Assembly (NCBI GenBank): GCA_965246935.1
Contig: CBDFGC010000019.1
Location: 186,001-250,000, forward strand
Length of the DNA stretch: 64,000 nt
Direction of reading: 5' to 3'
DNA from: JAZKFT01 sp965246935
GTDB lineage: Bacteria > Bacteroidota > Bacteroidia > Chitinophagales > Chitinophagaceae
The notes beneath the pieces were generated by a model, which saw nothing but the letters and a program-made list of their open reading frames with translations, was not told the origin of the DNA and did no database searches. Below, in pieces: positions 19,744 to 28,620 of the stretch. The position numbers and the translations under genes are program-made. The first letter of the stretch is position 1. Each line of letters begins with the position of its first letter.

Positions 19744-20853
19744 ATGCTGTTAAACCCCCTAAGCATGGCCGGTAATATTCAGGCATCTTTGCAACAGCAC
19801 CGCGGGCAGAACGTCATTGCCGTACAATTTGAGAAAGACGCAGCGTTAATAAGGCGCTTCCGGCAATTACCCGGCGCCCGGTGGAGCAGCACCATGAAAA
19901 GCTGGTACCTGCCCGATACGGCTGATTACCGCAACCGGTTTGGACTGAAAGAAAGGTCGCCGGTAGGCAAAGAAGCCCTGCTTAAAATAGCTGCAGTGAA
20001 CCGGCCGGCTTTAGAAACAATGGAGCAGGAACTGATCTTAAAAAACTATAGCCTTTCGACCCGCAAAACCTACCTGTTGGAGTTTGCGCAACTGCTATAT
20101 GTAATGAAAGATGTACCGGTAGAAAAATTGAATTACGAACGGCTGCGAAACTATTTTGCCTGGTGTCTGACTGAACAAAAAATAAGTGCCAATCAGTTGC
20201 ACAGCCGCATCAATGCGGTGAAGTTTTATTTTGAAAAAATACTAAAACGGGAAAATTTTAGTTATGAAATACCCCGGCCAAAGAAACCATTGATTCTACC
20301 GAAGGTATTAGGGGAAAATGCGGTGGTAAAACTGCTGGCTGCTGCCGCAACTGAGAAAAATAAATTGATGTTAAGCCTTTGCTATGGGATGGGCCTTAGG
20401 GTAAGTGAAATTTGTGCATTGAAAGTAACAGACATTGACAGCGAAAGAATGCAGGTGTTAATAGAAGGCGCAAAAGGTAAAAAAGACCGGTATGTGAACC
20501 TGCCGCAAAGTATTTTGCATGAAATGCGGGACTATTATAAATTGTACAAATCTAAAAAATACCTTTTTGAAGGAAATTATGGCAGTGCTTACAGTATCAG
20601 AAGTGCACAACAGGTTTTTAAACAGAGCCTGCAAAAAGCAGGGGTTAATAAAAAAGTAGGAATACACAGTCTGCGGCATAGCTTCGCAACACACTTGATA
20701 GAGAATGGAACTGATATTAGCATAGTACAAAAGCTGCTTGGCCACAATGACATTAAGACCACCTTGCGCTACCTGCATGTAAGCAAAAAGGAAATGGCAA
20801 AGGTAGAAAGCCCGTTAGACAAATTAAAACGCAGTACAAATAAAGAAAAATAA
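19744..20853 (+). CDS. tyrosine recombinase at the head of the cassette array
   Basis: 369 residues. Residues 1-75 are an extra N-terminal module (ARWSSTMKSWYLPDT), 85-175 the SAM-like core-binding domain, and 190-360 the catalytic domain with a complete set: R219 in GMGLRVSE, K244/K246 in KGKKDR, H308 and R311 in HSLRHSFATH, H334 in LLGHND and Y343 in TLRYLHV. The ending VESPLDKL resembles the SPLD ending of integron integrases. The additional IntI-specific segment between the Lys and HxxR motifs is missing. It is intact, reads towards the cassettes and ends 117 bp before the first boundary, so it is the best candidate for the enzyme that moves them. It could alternatively be a solitary Xer-like recombinase. 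Confidence 0.88.
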   Translation: MLLNPLSMAGNIQASLQQHRGQNVIAVQFEKDAALIRRFRQLPGARWSSTMKSWYLPDTADYRNRFGLKERSPVGKEALLKIAAVNRPALETMEQELILKNYSLSTRKTYLLEFAQLLYVMKDVPVEKLNYERLRNYFAWCLTEQKISANQLHSRINAVKFYFEKILKRENFSYEIPRPKKPLILPKVLGENAVVKLLAAAATEKNKLMLSLCYGMGLRVSEICALKVTDIDSERMQVLIEGAKGKKDRYVNLPQSILHEMRDYYKLYKSKKYLFEGNYGSAYSIRSAQQVFKQSLQKAGVNKKVGIHSLRHSFATHLIENGTDISIVQKLLGHNDIKTTLRYLHVSKKEMAKVESPLDKLKRSTNKEK

Positions 20854-20974
20854 TAATTATGCGTTTTCTCAGACTATTTTTACACACTACTGCGTATTAA
20901 TTTCACAAAATTCACATTATCAACGAGTTGAGATATTAGTATTTTTTAATAATTATTCGCCTATTAGGGCGTTG
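20854..20974. other. attI-like junction between recombinase and first cassette
   Basis: A+T-rich 117 bp after the recombinase stop, ending in CGCCTATTAGGGC followed by GTTG at 20971, where the first mobile unit begins. Position and the GTTG edge are those expected of a primary attachment site. Unlike the other boundaries there is no CAAC-to-GTTG palindrome here. The attI role is inferred only. Confidence 0.4.
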
Positions 20975-21091
20975 AACCAACACCGCCTGTAAGGGCGGTG
21001 AGTTTTACGTTGAAGATCTTGTGGTATCTTTCCCATCTAAATATTACAAGATCATGGAAAAAAAACAGTAAGCCCGCCAGCCATTGCGGCA

Positions 21092-21963
21092 TTGGAAAAA
21101 GTAAACCAGTATCTCTCCGTGGGCCATTACAGCCCCAACACCATCCGTAATTATTTAAGCGAACTTCGCTATCTGTTCTGCTTACTATGATGAGGTAAGC
21201 CCACAGGAGATTACAGAAGACCAGATCCTGGAGTACCTGGTGTACCTGACCAAAACATTGGGGTGTAGCCGCGTAAAATGCAAGATGGCTGCCCAAAGCA
21301 TTGCCTTCTTTTGCCGTCATGTGCTCAAGCGCCCTTACCTCATTCCTTCCGTAGTCTATCCCCGCACCGCTACTACCCTGCCACCTGTTATGTCTCCACA
21401 AGAGATCAAGGCACTCATCGATACGGTAAGCAATAGTAAGCACCGGGCTATCATCATGCTGCTTTACAGCAGCGGCATGCGGGTAAGCGAAATAGCTAAT
21501 CTGAGGATTACCGATATTGACAGCCCCAACATGCGCATTAAAGTTGTACAGGGCAAAGGCGCCAAAGACCGCTATACCATTCTCTCCCAACAGGTGCTGC
21601 TGGAACTCAGAGCTTACTACCTCATCTATAAGCCAAAACAATACCTGTTCAATGGCCAGGGTACAGGCTAAGCCCATCAGCGTACGCAATATTCAGCACC
21701 TGGTGCAAAAGGCACTCATCAAACTGGGTCTGGACAGTAAGCACTATACAGTGCATACCATCCGCCATAGTTTTGCAACCCATTTAGTAGATAATGGTAC
21801 CGACCTGCACACCGTAAAGGAACTGCTGGGGCATACTTGTTTGCAAACCACAATGCGTTACCTGCACCTGACCACCAGCCGCACCGATGGTATTATCAAT
21901 CCTTATGATACGTTGCCATTGAGCACGCCCCTAACAACATCAAAAAAGCAAACCCCTAAATGA
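21092..21963 (+). pseudogene. IS91-like accessory tyrosine recombinase, copy 1, two frameshifts
   Basis: Same protein as the intact copies at 25885 and 41278. An extra T near 21181 (CTGCTTACTATG instead of CTGCTACTATG) and an extra G near 21667 (CAGGCTAAG instead of CAGCTAAG) break the frame. The catalytic segments GMRVSE and HTIRHSFATH are still readable in the separate frames. It cannot make a full recombinase unless the indels are sequencing errors. Confidence 0.85.
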
Positions 21964-21970
21964 TGTTGCG

Positions 21971-23169
21971 ATGCTGGCTTATACAACCCCGAAAGCTACC
22001 GTGCAGCAGGTACTACAGCAACACTATGAGCCGCAGGCAGCCACCAACCGGCATGTGCAAAAAGTGATGCAGCGCTTGATGGTTTGCCGCACTGCTGCCC
22101 TTAGGCTATCATGCTTATCAATGCGGTGATGAAGCTTGCGCTCATATTAAGTATCAGTATCATAGCTGCCGTGACCGCCACTGCCCCAATTGTGGAGCAA
22201 TGAAGAAACAGGAATGGATAGAAGCACGGATGCAGGAACTACTGCCGGTGAAGTATTATCATGTCGTATTCACTTTGCCACATGAGCTTAACAGCCTCAT
22301 ACTTGGTCACCGTCAGCTACTGTTTAAGCTACTGTTCGATGCTTCTTCTCAAACGCTGCTCACTTTTGCTAAAGACCCGCAGTACCTGGATGCCGTACCC
22401 GGTATTATCAGCGTGCTACATAGTTGGGGACAGCAACTAAGCTTTCATCCCCATATCCATTGTATTGTTAGTGGAGGTGGCATCACTGCAATGAGAACAC
22501 CTGGAAAGAGGCTAAACGTTCCTCCCCTCATTGGGGGAGGTCAGTTATGGGGGCTGTTTTCTCTTCCCGGTAAAGGCCATGAACATCGTCTACCGGGCCA
22601 AGTTCCTGCAAGGATTGCAGCAGTTGATCAGTAAGGGGGAAGTGGTGATGGCGGATGGCACGGATGGCAAATGGCTGATCAATCTGCTCTATCAGAAAGA
22701 GTGGGTGGTATATGCCAAAGCACCGTTTGGCGGGCCACAGGCCGTGATCGAATACCTGGGCAGATACACGCACAAAGTAGCTATCAGCAATCATAGAATA
22801 GGCAGCCTCAATGAAGAAGCGGGTACGGTGAGCTTTGATTACAAAGACTATGCAGATGACAGTAAGCAAAAGCAGATGAGCTTATCGGGCAGTGAATTTA
22901 TCCGGCGTTTTGAGCAGCACATACTACCGAAGGGCTTTACCAAAATACGGACATACGGCTACCTGGCTAACCGCAACCGGCACACCAGGATTAATGAAGT
23001 GCTCAAAAGCATGCAGTTACCATTGCACAAGGGGTTGGTAAAAGTGCCATTGGAACTGCGGCTCAAAGAACAGTATGGCATAGAGGTGGCGGAGTGCCCG
23101 GTATGCAAAAACAAAACGCTGCGGCTGATAGCGGTGTACAACCCGTGGAAGAAAAGTGATGACGGGTGA
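21971..23169 (+). pseudogene. IS91-family HUH transposase, copy 1, frameshifted
   Basis: Homologous to the intact transposase at 26762. Small insertions near 22098 (GCCCTTAGG), 22490 (GCAATGAG instead of GCTGAG) and 22545 shift the frame. Zinc-binding, HPHIHC and YLGRYTHK segments remain in separate frames. It shares with copy 2 the short palindromic insertion around CCTCCCCTCATTGGGGGAGG, absent from copy 3. Confidence 0.85.
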
Positions 23170-23445
23170 GCAGCAGGTAAGGGGAGGTGCACTGTTTGAG
23201 GGGAAGTGGAAAGGCAACGCCTGAAGGACGTGCTGGCAGGGATATGGCCGGCATTAAAAAAAGAAGGTATTAAAAGATACAAACATGCAACAAATAGCTA
23301 CTTTAGCCAGCCTTATGGCTGGCTGCCGGGCCACAGCAAGGCAAAAACAACTATTTGAAAACCAAAACCGATGATAAAAAACCAACAAATGCAAGAGTGT
23401 AGTCCGATACTTTCCTCCTAATGGTAACATTACGGCCGTGTCGGT

Positions 23446-23532
23446 CAACTTAAAAGTATACCGCAAAGCCCCGCAATACCTAAACATGCGGGGCTTCTTC
23501 AGGGGGCCTTGCGGATACTTTTCTTTTTGTTG
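23446..23532 (+). repeat. attC-like tail of IS copy 1
   Basis: The left arm begins CAACTTAAAAGTATACCGC, the right arm ends GGATACTTTTCTTTTTGTTG, and the arms are complementary with internal bulges. The top is a GCCCCGC-GCGGGGC stem followed by TTCTT, which could also stop transcription. The left flank (CGGTCAAC) matches 6 of 8 of the complement of the element's first bases GTTGAACC. The same structure ends copies 2 and 3. Confidence 0.7.
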
Positions 23533-23587
23533 TGTGTAATGCAACTGCGACACTATCACCCTAATTATAACTAACTTCTTATTTGAA

Positions 23588-24613
23588 ATGTCAACAAACG
23601 AGCAAATAATAGAAAACATAGACAAGGTGGTAAGCCAAGACCCAGCCAATAGTAATTGGATAAAACTTGTTTTATATCCTTTTATATTATTTGGATTGTT
23701 GGCAACTGCAGTTTCAGGGTATATAGAATTTAAGTTTTTCACAAGCGTATTTACAGACTTTTACTTTTGGGGGATACTTCTTGTTGTTGCTTTTGAGGGT
23801 TCAAAAATTGGTGCTATAATTATTTACGAATACGTAAAAAAACATTCAGAAATAAAATTTAGTTCGGGGCTGACATCTATAATTTGGACATTAAGAATAA
23901 CTCTTATCGTCTTCTCAACGATTTGTTCATTTTCTAAAATATCACAATTTGGAGATAGCCCAAATTATGATAGCGAAGCATTAAAAGCAGAACAGCGAAT
24001 TAATGCACAGTATGATAAAATAATTTCTACGGAAGATGTTAATCTAAAAAAATCAATCGAAGATGCTAAAAAGGAAATGAATGCGGAAGAACAAGTATTT
24101 AAAAACGGACAGTGGAAAGGAACTCACTATGATGAAAAAAAGACGATTTGGGAAAAATCAAAAGTAGATAGAGATAATGTTCTTTTAAGTTTAAGAAGCC
24201 AACGAGATTCGATTATTACCAAAACAAAAAAGGAATTAACAACTGATAGTAAATCTAAAAACCAGATATTAGTAGGTGTTTATAATACCTTTCAAAACAT
24301 TGGAATAAAAACAGAATTCAACAAATTTTATTCTCTCTTTGTATTATTAATAGCTGCTTTTACAACAATTATTTTGGAGCTTATAATTTGGGCGGTCTTT
24401 GGAATTATTGGAGCAATCTATGAAGGTGTCTTTAAAGCAAAGTTAGACGGCTATGTGGAGATGCAAAAGGAATTAGAAACTACCAGAGTTAGTAATTTTA
24501 AAGAAGAAGTAAAAACTTTCAATTTTTTAAGAAACATAAGAAGGACATTTAAAAAAGGCTTTGGTAAAACAAAATCATTTGTGGACGAAGTTGAAAATGA
24601 AAATAATTCATAA
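23588..24613 (+). CDS. cassette A gene 1: multi-span membrane protein of unknown function
   Basis: 341 residues. Membrane segments near 26-47, 54-76 (FYFWGILLVVAFEGSKIGAI), 92-112 and 246-275. A charged central region (about 125-235) is probably helical and cytoplasmic, and the C-terminus is basic. Family not recognised. The gene starts 59 bp inside the cassette, whose left edge is GTTG at 23529, and is followed after 18 bp by gene 2 and then a lipoprotein gene, so the three probably act together at the envelope. Strongly A+T-rich compared with tamL. Confidence 0.7.
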   Translation: MSTNEQIIENIDKVVSQDPANSNWIKLVLYPFILFGLLATAVSGYIEFKFFTSVFTDFYFWGILLVVAFEGSKIGAIIIYEYVKKHSEIKFSSGLTSIIWTLRITLIVFSTICSFSKISQFGDSPNYDSEALKAEQRINAQYDKIISTEDVNLKKSIEDAKKEMNAEEQVFKNGQWKGTHYDEKKTIWEKSKVDRDNVLLSLRSQRDSIITKTKKELTTDSKSKNQILVGVYNTFQNIGIKTEFNKFYSLFVLLIAAFTTIILELIIWAVFGIIGAIYEGVFKAKLDGYVEMQKELETTRVSNFKEEVKTFNFLRNIRRTFKKGFGKTKSFVDEVENENNS

Positions 24614-24631
24614 CCAATAAATTTTACAAAC

Positions 24632-25189
24632 ATGGAAAAGAAACAAAGCATTGACAAAATTGATGACCAATCAATTGTAAAGCCAACAGATTTAAGTGAC
24701 AACTCACAAATTGCAATAGCTGATGAAGTAGTTGCAAGAATTGTCAATAAGGAAGAAAGTTTTATGACAAAGTACTTTCCTTCTAAAGAAGACAAGGCAA
24801 GAAGAGAAAAAGATATTGAGTTAATTAAGCAAGCCTTAGGTGATAGAAATAAAATGTATAAGATACTAAGAGAAACTCAAGTCAAAAATTTCACATTAGC
24901 TGCTAATGATTTTCTAACAAAGCAAATGACAAAATCAAGTTCTTTCTTGATAGCACAGTTATCAACAACAATTAATGATGCAATTGAAAAAATTGATATT
25001 GAAACTGAAAGGTTTTACGAAACGTTACAGAAAAAACAAGATAGAGCAGACAATTGGCAAGGTAGCTTGAAGGAGAAAATTAAATCAGAAACCGTCAAGG
25101 AAATTGATAAATTAAGTGACCAATTTTCAGACTTAAAAGAAAATTTAATGAATGACTTAATTAAGATTAGAGAAAAACTAATAAAATAA
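24632..25189 (+). CDS. cassette A gene 2: soluble helical protein
   Basis: 185 residues, rich in Lys, Glu and Asp with no membrane segment. From residue 45 onwards the sequence is almost continuously helical with heptad-like spacing (ATINDAIEKIDIETERFYET), suggesting a coiled coil. Family not recognised. It begins 18 bp after gene 1 and ends one base before the lipoprotein start, so the three share one transcript. Confidence 0.7.
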   Translation: MEKKQSIDKIDDQSIVKPTDLSDNSQIAIADEVVARIVNKEESFMTKYFPSKEDKARREKDIELIKQALGDRNKMYKILRETQVKNFTLAANDFLTKQMTKSSSFLIAQLSTTINDAIEKIDIETERFYETLQKKQDRADNWQGSLKEKIKSETVKEIDKLSDQFSDLKENLMNDLIKIREKLIK

Positions 25190-25190
25190 A

Positions 25191-25559
25191 ATGCAAAAAA
25201 ATATTCTAATAATTTCAATCCTCTTTCTACTTAGTTGTAGCAATAATTCAACAACCAATAAAAAAGAGAATTCTCTTGCTAATTGCATTCCAGTAAACGG
25301 AGTTTATGTATTTATCAAAAGCAAGCCAATTGCTGAATACATTTTTTTAGGGTCAATTGAACTTAAATGGTACGATAAACTGACGCATTTAGATGAACAA
25401 AATTTGCAATCAACTATAAAGAATATTACAGGAATTATTAGCTTTAGTGATAACTTAGAAAACACACTGACACAAGTAAAACAAAAATATCCAACAGCAG
25501 ACGGAGTTGTTTTCGATGATGATATGAGTAGGTGTGAAGTGATAAAGTTCAAGGACTAA
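25191..25559 (+). CDS. cassette A gene 3: small lipoprotein
   Basis: 122 residues with a lipoprotein signal (ILIISILFLLSCSNN, lipobox LLSC). The mature part has YIFLGSIELKWYDKL and a C-terminal acidic TADGVVFDDDM. No known family is seen. The ATG lies one base past the stop of gene 2. Its stop is 11 bp before the palindrome that closes the cassette, so the cassette carries almost no non-coding DNA besides its recombination site. Confidence 0.7.
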   Translation: MQKNILIISILFLLSCSNNSTTNKKENSLANCIPVNGVYVFIKSKPIAEYIFLGSIELKWYDKLTHLDEQNLQSTIKNITGIISFSDNLENTLTQVKQKYPTADGVVFDDDMSRCEVIKFKD

Positions 25560-25570
25560 AGCGACAGCAC

Positions 25571-25766
25571 TACACACAACATTGGTATTGCTGCAAGTGG
25601 GGCTGGACGTTGAAACTTCGGCTGTTTGCATCGCTGTACTTTAGTTCCGGCAGACGAATATCTATTTGGCTTTTTGTTGTTAACTTCAACTTTATATTTT
25701 CAATTGGGCAGCGGTTCCGGGCTGGACATTATAAAATATCCCACCTGCAGCAATACCTGCCCGTTG
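25571..25766 (+). repeat. attC-like site A
   Basis: Left core TACACACAAC is a perfect 10-base complement of the cassette start GTTGTGTGTA (23529). Left arm AACATTGGTATTGCTGCAAG pairs with the right arm CTGCAGCAATACCTGCCCGTT. The spacer next to the core is asymmetric (ATT versus five bases), and one A-C mismatch is conserved. The GTTG at 25763 is also the first base of IS copy 2. Confidence 0.8.
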
Positions 25767-25846
25767 AACCAACACCGCCTGTAAGGGCGGTGAGTTTTAC
25801 GTTGAAGATCTTGTGGTTATCTTTCCCATCTAAATATTACAAGATC

Positions 25847-25860
25847 ATGGAAAAAAAACA
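25847..25860 (+). promoter_or_regulatory. possible frameshift site (A8) in the recombinase leader
   Basis: ATGGAAAAAAAACAGTAA: the only ATG in the leader meets a stop after five codons. A -1 slip on the eight-A run would instead read on as MEKKTVSPPAIAALEKV, in frame with the recombinase. The run and frame relation are the same in all three copies (21054, 25847, 41240). Without slippage the gene must start at TTG 25885. Confidence 0.45.
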
Positions 25861-25884
25861 GTAAGCCCGCCAGCCATTGCGGCA

Positions 25885-26754
25885 TTGGAAAAAGTAAACC
25901 AGTATCTCTCCGTGGGCCATTACAGCCCCAACACCATCCGTAATTATTTAAGCGAACTTCGCTATCTGTTCTGCTACTATGATGAGGTAAGCCCACAGGA
26001 GATTACAGAAGACCAGATCCTGGAGTACCTGGTGTACCTGACCAAAACATTGGGGTGTAGCCGCGTAAAATGCAAGATGGCTGCTCAAAGTATTGCCTTC
26101 TTTTGCCGTCATGTGCTCAAGCGCCCTTACCTCATTCCTTCCGTAGTCTATCCCCGCACCGCTACTACCCTGCCACCTGTTATGTCTCCACAAGAGATCA
26201 AGGCACTCATCGATACGGTAAGCAATAGTAAGCACCGGGCTATCATCATGCTGCTTTACAGCAGCGGCATGCGGGTAAGCGAAATAGCCAATCTGAGGAT
26301 TACCGATATTGACAGCCCCAACATGCGCATTAAAGTTGTACAGGGCAAAGGTGCCAAAGACCGCTATACCATTCTCTCCCAACAGGTGCTGCTGGAACTC
26401 AGAGCTTACTACCTCATCTATAAGCCAAAACAATACCTGTTCAATGGCCAGGGTACAGCTAAGCCCATCAGCGTACGCAACATTCAGCACCTCGTACAAA
26501 AGGCACTCATCAAACTGGGCCTGGACAGCAAGCACTATACAGTGCATACCATCCGACATAGTTTTGCCACCCATTTAGTAGATAATGGTACCGACCTGCA
26601 CACCGTAAAGGAACTGCTGGGACATACTTGTCTGCAAACCACAATGCGTTACCTGCACCTGACCACCAGCCGCACCGATGGTATTATCAATCCTTATGAT
26701 ACGTTGCCATTGAGCACGCCCCTAACAACATCAAAAAAGCAAACCCCTAAATGA
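25885..26754 (+). CDS. IS91-associated tyrosine recombinase, copy 2
   Basis: 289 residues from TTG 25885, possibly longer by frameshift from ATG 25847. The core-binding domain spans residues 1-90 and the catalytic domain 98-275, with R130 (GMRVSE), K155 (QGKGAKDR), H221 and R224 (HTIRHSFATH), H247 (LLGHTC) and Y256 (TMRYLHL). It is the same subfamily as the array recombinase at 19744 but lacks that protein's N-terminal module, and ends NPYDTLP instead of SPLDKL. Such recombinases often accompany IS91 transposases in Bacteroidota, with no agreed role. Here it could place the element at cassette junctions. Confidence 0.9.
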   Translation: MEKVNQYLSVGHYSPNTIRNYLSELRYLFCYYDEVSPQEITEDQILEYLVYLTKTLGCSRVKCKMAAQSIAFFCRHVLKRPYLIPSVVYPRTATTLPPVMSPQEIKALIDTVSNSKHRAIIMLLYSSGMRVSEIANLRITDIDSPNMRIKVVQGKGAKDRYTILSQQVLLELRAYYLIYKPKQYLFNGQGTAKPISVRNIQHLVQKALIKLGLDSKHYTVHTIRHSFATHLVDNGTDLHTVKELLGHTCLQTTMRYLHLTTSRTDGIINPYDTLPLSTPLTTSKKQTPK

Positions 26755-26761
26755 TGTTGCG

Positions 26762-27955
26762 ATGCTGGCTTATACAACCCCGAAAGCTACCGTGCAGCAG
26801 GTACTACAGCAACACTATGAGCCGCAGGCAGCCACCAACCGGCATGTGCAAAAAGTGATGCAGCGCCTGATGGTTTGCCGCACGGCTGCTTTAGGCTATC
26901 ATGCTTATCAATGCGGTGATGAAGCTTGCGCTCATATTAAGTATCAGTATCATAGCTGCCGTGACCGCCACTGCCCCAATTGTGGAGCAATGAAGAAGGG
27001 GGAATGGATAGAAGCACGGATGCAGGAGTTACTGCCGGTGAAGTATTATCACGTCGTATTCACCTTGCCACATGAGCTTAACAGCCTCATACTTGGTCAC
27101 CGGCAGCTACTGTTCAAGTTGTTGTTCGATGCTTCCTCTCAAACGCTGCTCACCTTTGCTAAAGACCCGCAGTACCTGGATGCCGTACCCGGTATTATCA
27201 GCGTGCTACATACCTGGGGACAGCAACTAAGCTTTCATCCCCATATCCATTGTATTGTTAGTGGAGGTGGCATCACTGCTGAGAACACCTGGAAAGAGGC
27301 TAAACGTTCCTCCCCTCATTGGGGGAGGTCAGGTGGGGGCTGTTTTCTCTTCCCGGTAAAGGCCATGAACATCGTCTACCGGGCCAAGTTCCTGCAAGGA
27401 TTGCAGCAGTTGATCAGTAAGGGGGAAGTGGTGATGGCGGATGGCACGGATGGCAAATGGCTGATCAATCTGCTCTATCAGAAAGAGTGGGTGGTATATG
27501 CCAAAGCACCGTTTGGCGGGCCACAGGCCGTGATCGAATACCTGGGCAGATACACGCACAAAGTAGCTATCAGCAATCATAGAATAGGCAGCCTCAATGA
27601 AGAAGCGGGTACGGTGAGCTTTGATTACAAAGACTATGCAGATGACAGTAAGCAAAAGCAGATGAGCTTATCGGGCAGTGAATTTATCCGTCGCTTTGAG
27701 CAGCACATACTACCGAAGGGCTTTACCAAAATACGGACGTACGGCTACCTGGCTAACCGCAACCGGCACACCAGGATTAATGAAGTGCTCAAAAGCATGC
27801 AGCTACCATTGCACAAGGGGTTGGTAAAAGTGCCGCTGGAACTGCGGCTGAAAGAACAGTATGGCATAGCGGTGGCGGAGTGCCCGGTATGCAAAAACAA
27901 AACGCTGCGGCTGATAGCGGTGTACAACCCCTGGAAGAAAAGTGATGACGGGTGA
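26762..27955 (+). CDS. IS91-family HUH transposase, copy 2
   Basis: 397 residues. The N-terminal zinc-binding domain has clustered cysteines (CRDRHCPNCG, residues 66-75). The HUH motif HPHIHC is at 159-164 and the candidate nucleophile tyrosines are in YLGRYTHK (Y259, Y263). The C-terminus has CPVCKNK. IS91 transposases nick one strand and move by rolling-circle replication. Compared with copy 3 it has about 8 extra residues (around 182-193) from a short palindromic insertion that kept the frame. It starts 8 bp after the recombinase stop. Confidence 0.93.
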   Translation: MLAYTTPKATVQQVLQQHYEPQAATNRHVQKVMQRLMVCRTAALGYHAYQCGDEACAHIKYQYHSCRDRHCPNCGAMKKGEWIEARMQELLPVKYYHVVFTLPHELNSLILGHRQLLFKLLFDASSQTLLTFAKDPQYLDAVPGIISVLHTWGQQLSFHPHIHCIVSGGGITAENTWKEAKRSSPHWGRSGGGCFLFPVKAMNIVYRAKFLQGLQQLISKGEVVMADGTDGKWLINLLYQKEWVVYAKAPFGGPQAVIEYLGRYTHKVAISNHRIGSLNEEAGTVSFDYKDYADDSKQKQMSLSGSEFIRRFEQHILPKGFTKIRTYGYLANRNRHTRINEVLKSMQLPLHKGLVKVPLELRLKEQYGIAVAECPVCKNKTLRLIAVYNPWKKSDDG

Positions 27956-28237
27956 GCAGGCAGGTAGGTAGGTAGGTAGGTGCACTGTTTGAGGGGAAGT
28001 GGAAAGGCAACGCCTGAAGGACGTGCTGGCAGGGATATGCCCGGCATTAAAAAAAGAAGGTATTAAAAGATACAAACATGCAACAAATAGCTACTTTAGC
28101 CAGCCTTTGGCTGGCTGCCGGGCCACAGCAAGGCAAAAACAACTATTTGAAAACCAAAACCGATGATAAAAAACCAACAAATGCAAGAGTGTAGTCCGAT
28201 ACTTTCCTCCTAATGGTAACATTACGGCCGTGTCGGT

Positions 28238-28324
28238 CAACTTAAAAGTATACCGCAAAGCCCCGCAATACCTAAACATGCGGGGCTTCTTCAGGGGGCC
28301 TTGCGGATACTTTTCTTTTTGTTG
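28238..28324 (+). repeat. attC-like tail of IS copy 2
   Basis: Same arms as in copy 1: CAACTTAAAAGTAT at the left, ACTTTTCTTTTTGTTG at the right, and the GCCCCGC-GCGGGGC stem between. It doubles as a likely terminator for the transposase gene. The GTTG edge at 28321 is the start of cassette B. Confidence 0.7.
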
Positions 28325-28335
28325 TGTGCAACCTT

Positions 28336-28620
28336 ATGACACAGTCTAACTATACAAAACTTTTTGACTTGCTGGACAAAGCAGAACAATTAGCAGGTGA
28401 ATTTCAAGGCGGTTACTCTGGACAATTTTTATCAGCCGAAGAATTTCATCAGGCATTGTTTGACAGTATCAACAAATTCAAACAAGGCGACAAAACACAA
28501 CTTGACATATTACATGTTTGGTTTTTACCAACTTCTTGTTGGGACGATTTTATTGGAAAGGACGGGCAAGATTTAGCAAATGAAATCAGCGGACTAATAT
28601 CAACTTTGACAAACGCATAA
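28336..28620 (+). CDS. cassette B gene 1: small acidic protein, possible immunity protein
   Basis: 94 residues from ATG 28336; upstream GTG is inside the cassette core and less likely. Mostly helical, acidic, with LDILHVWFLPTSCWDDFIG in the middle, no signal or membrane segment. I do not recognise the family. Its stop overlaps the ATG of a CdiI-type immunity gene by one base, and paired immunity genes are common, so an immunity or antitoxin role is possible but inferred only from position. Confidence 0.62.
   Translation: MTQSNYTKLFDLLDKAEQLAGEFQGGYSGQFLSAEEFHQALFDSINKFKQGDKTQLDILHVWFLPTSCWDDFIGKDGQDLANEISGLISTLTNA

Larger units (their letters stand above)
20971..23528 (+). mobile_element. 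IS91-like element copy 1 (degenerate), inserted as a cassette
   Basis: 2558 bp starting GTTGAACCAACACCGCC, with a hairpin (CACCGCC-GGCGGTG), and ending in the attC-like tail before GTTG at 23529. It carries a recombinase and an HUH transposase gene, both with frameshifts. Nearly identical to copy 2 (25763-28320), more distant from copy 3 (41156-43872). It directly follows the array recombinase, in the same orientation. Confidence 0.88.
25763..28320 (+). mobile_element. IS91-like element copy 2 (intact), inserted as a cassette
   Basis: 2558 bp from GTTGAACC to the base before GTTG at 28321. It contains a leader with an inverted repeat (GATCTTGT / ACAAGATC), an A8 run, a recombinase gene, a transposase gene 8 bp downstream, and the attC-like tail. 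Left flank is the right arm of attC-like site A and right flank is cassette B. There is no direct repeat of target beyond GTT. Confidence 0.9.

Noticed and set aside
19744..20853. Calling the array recombinase a true IntI
   Set aside because: The extra IntI-specific segment between the Lys and HxxR motifs is absent, so only an integron-like role is proposed.
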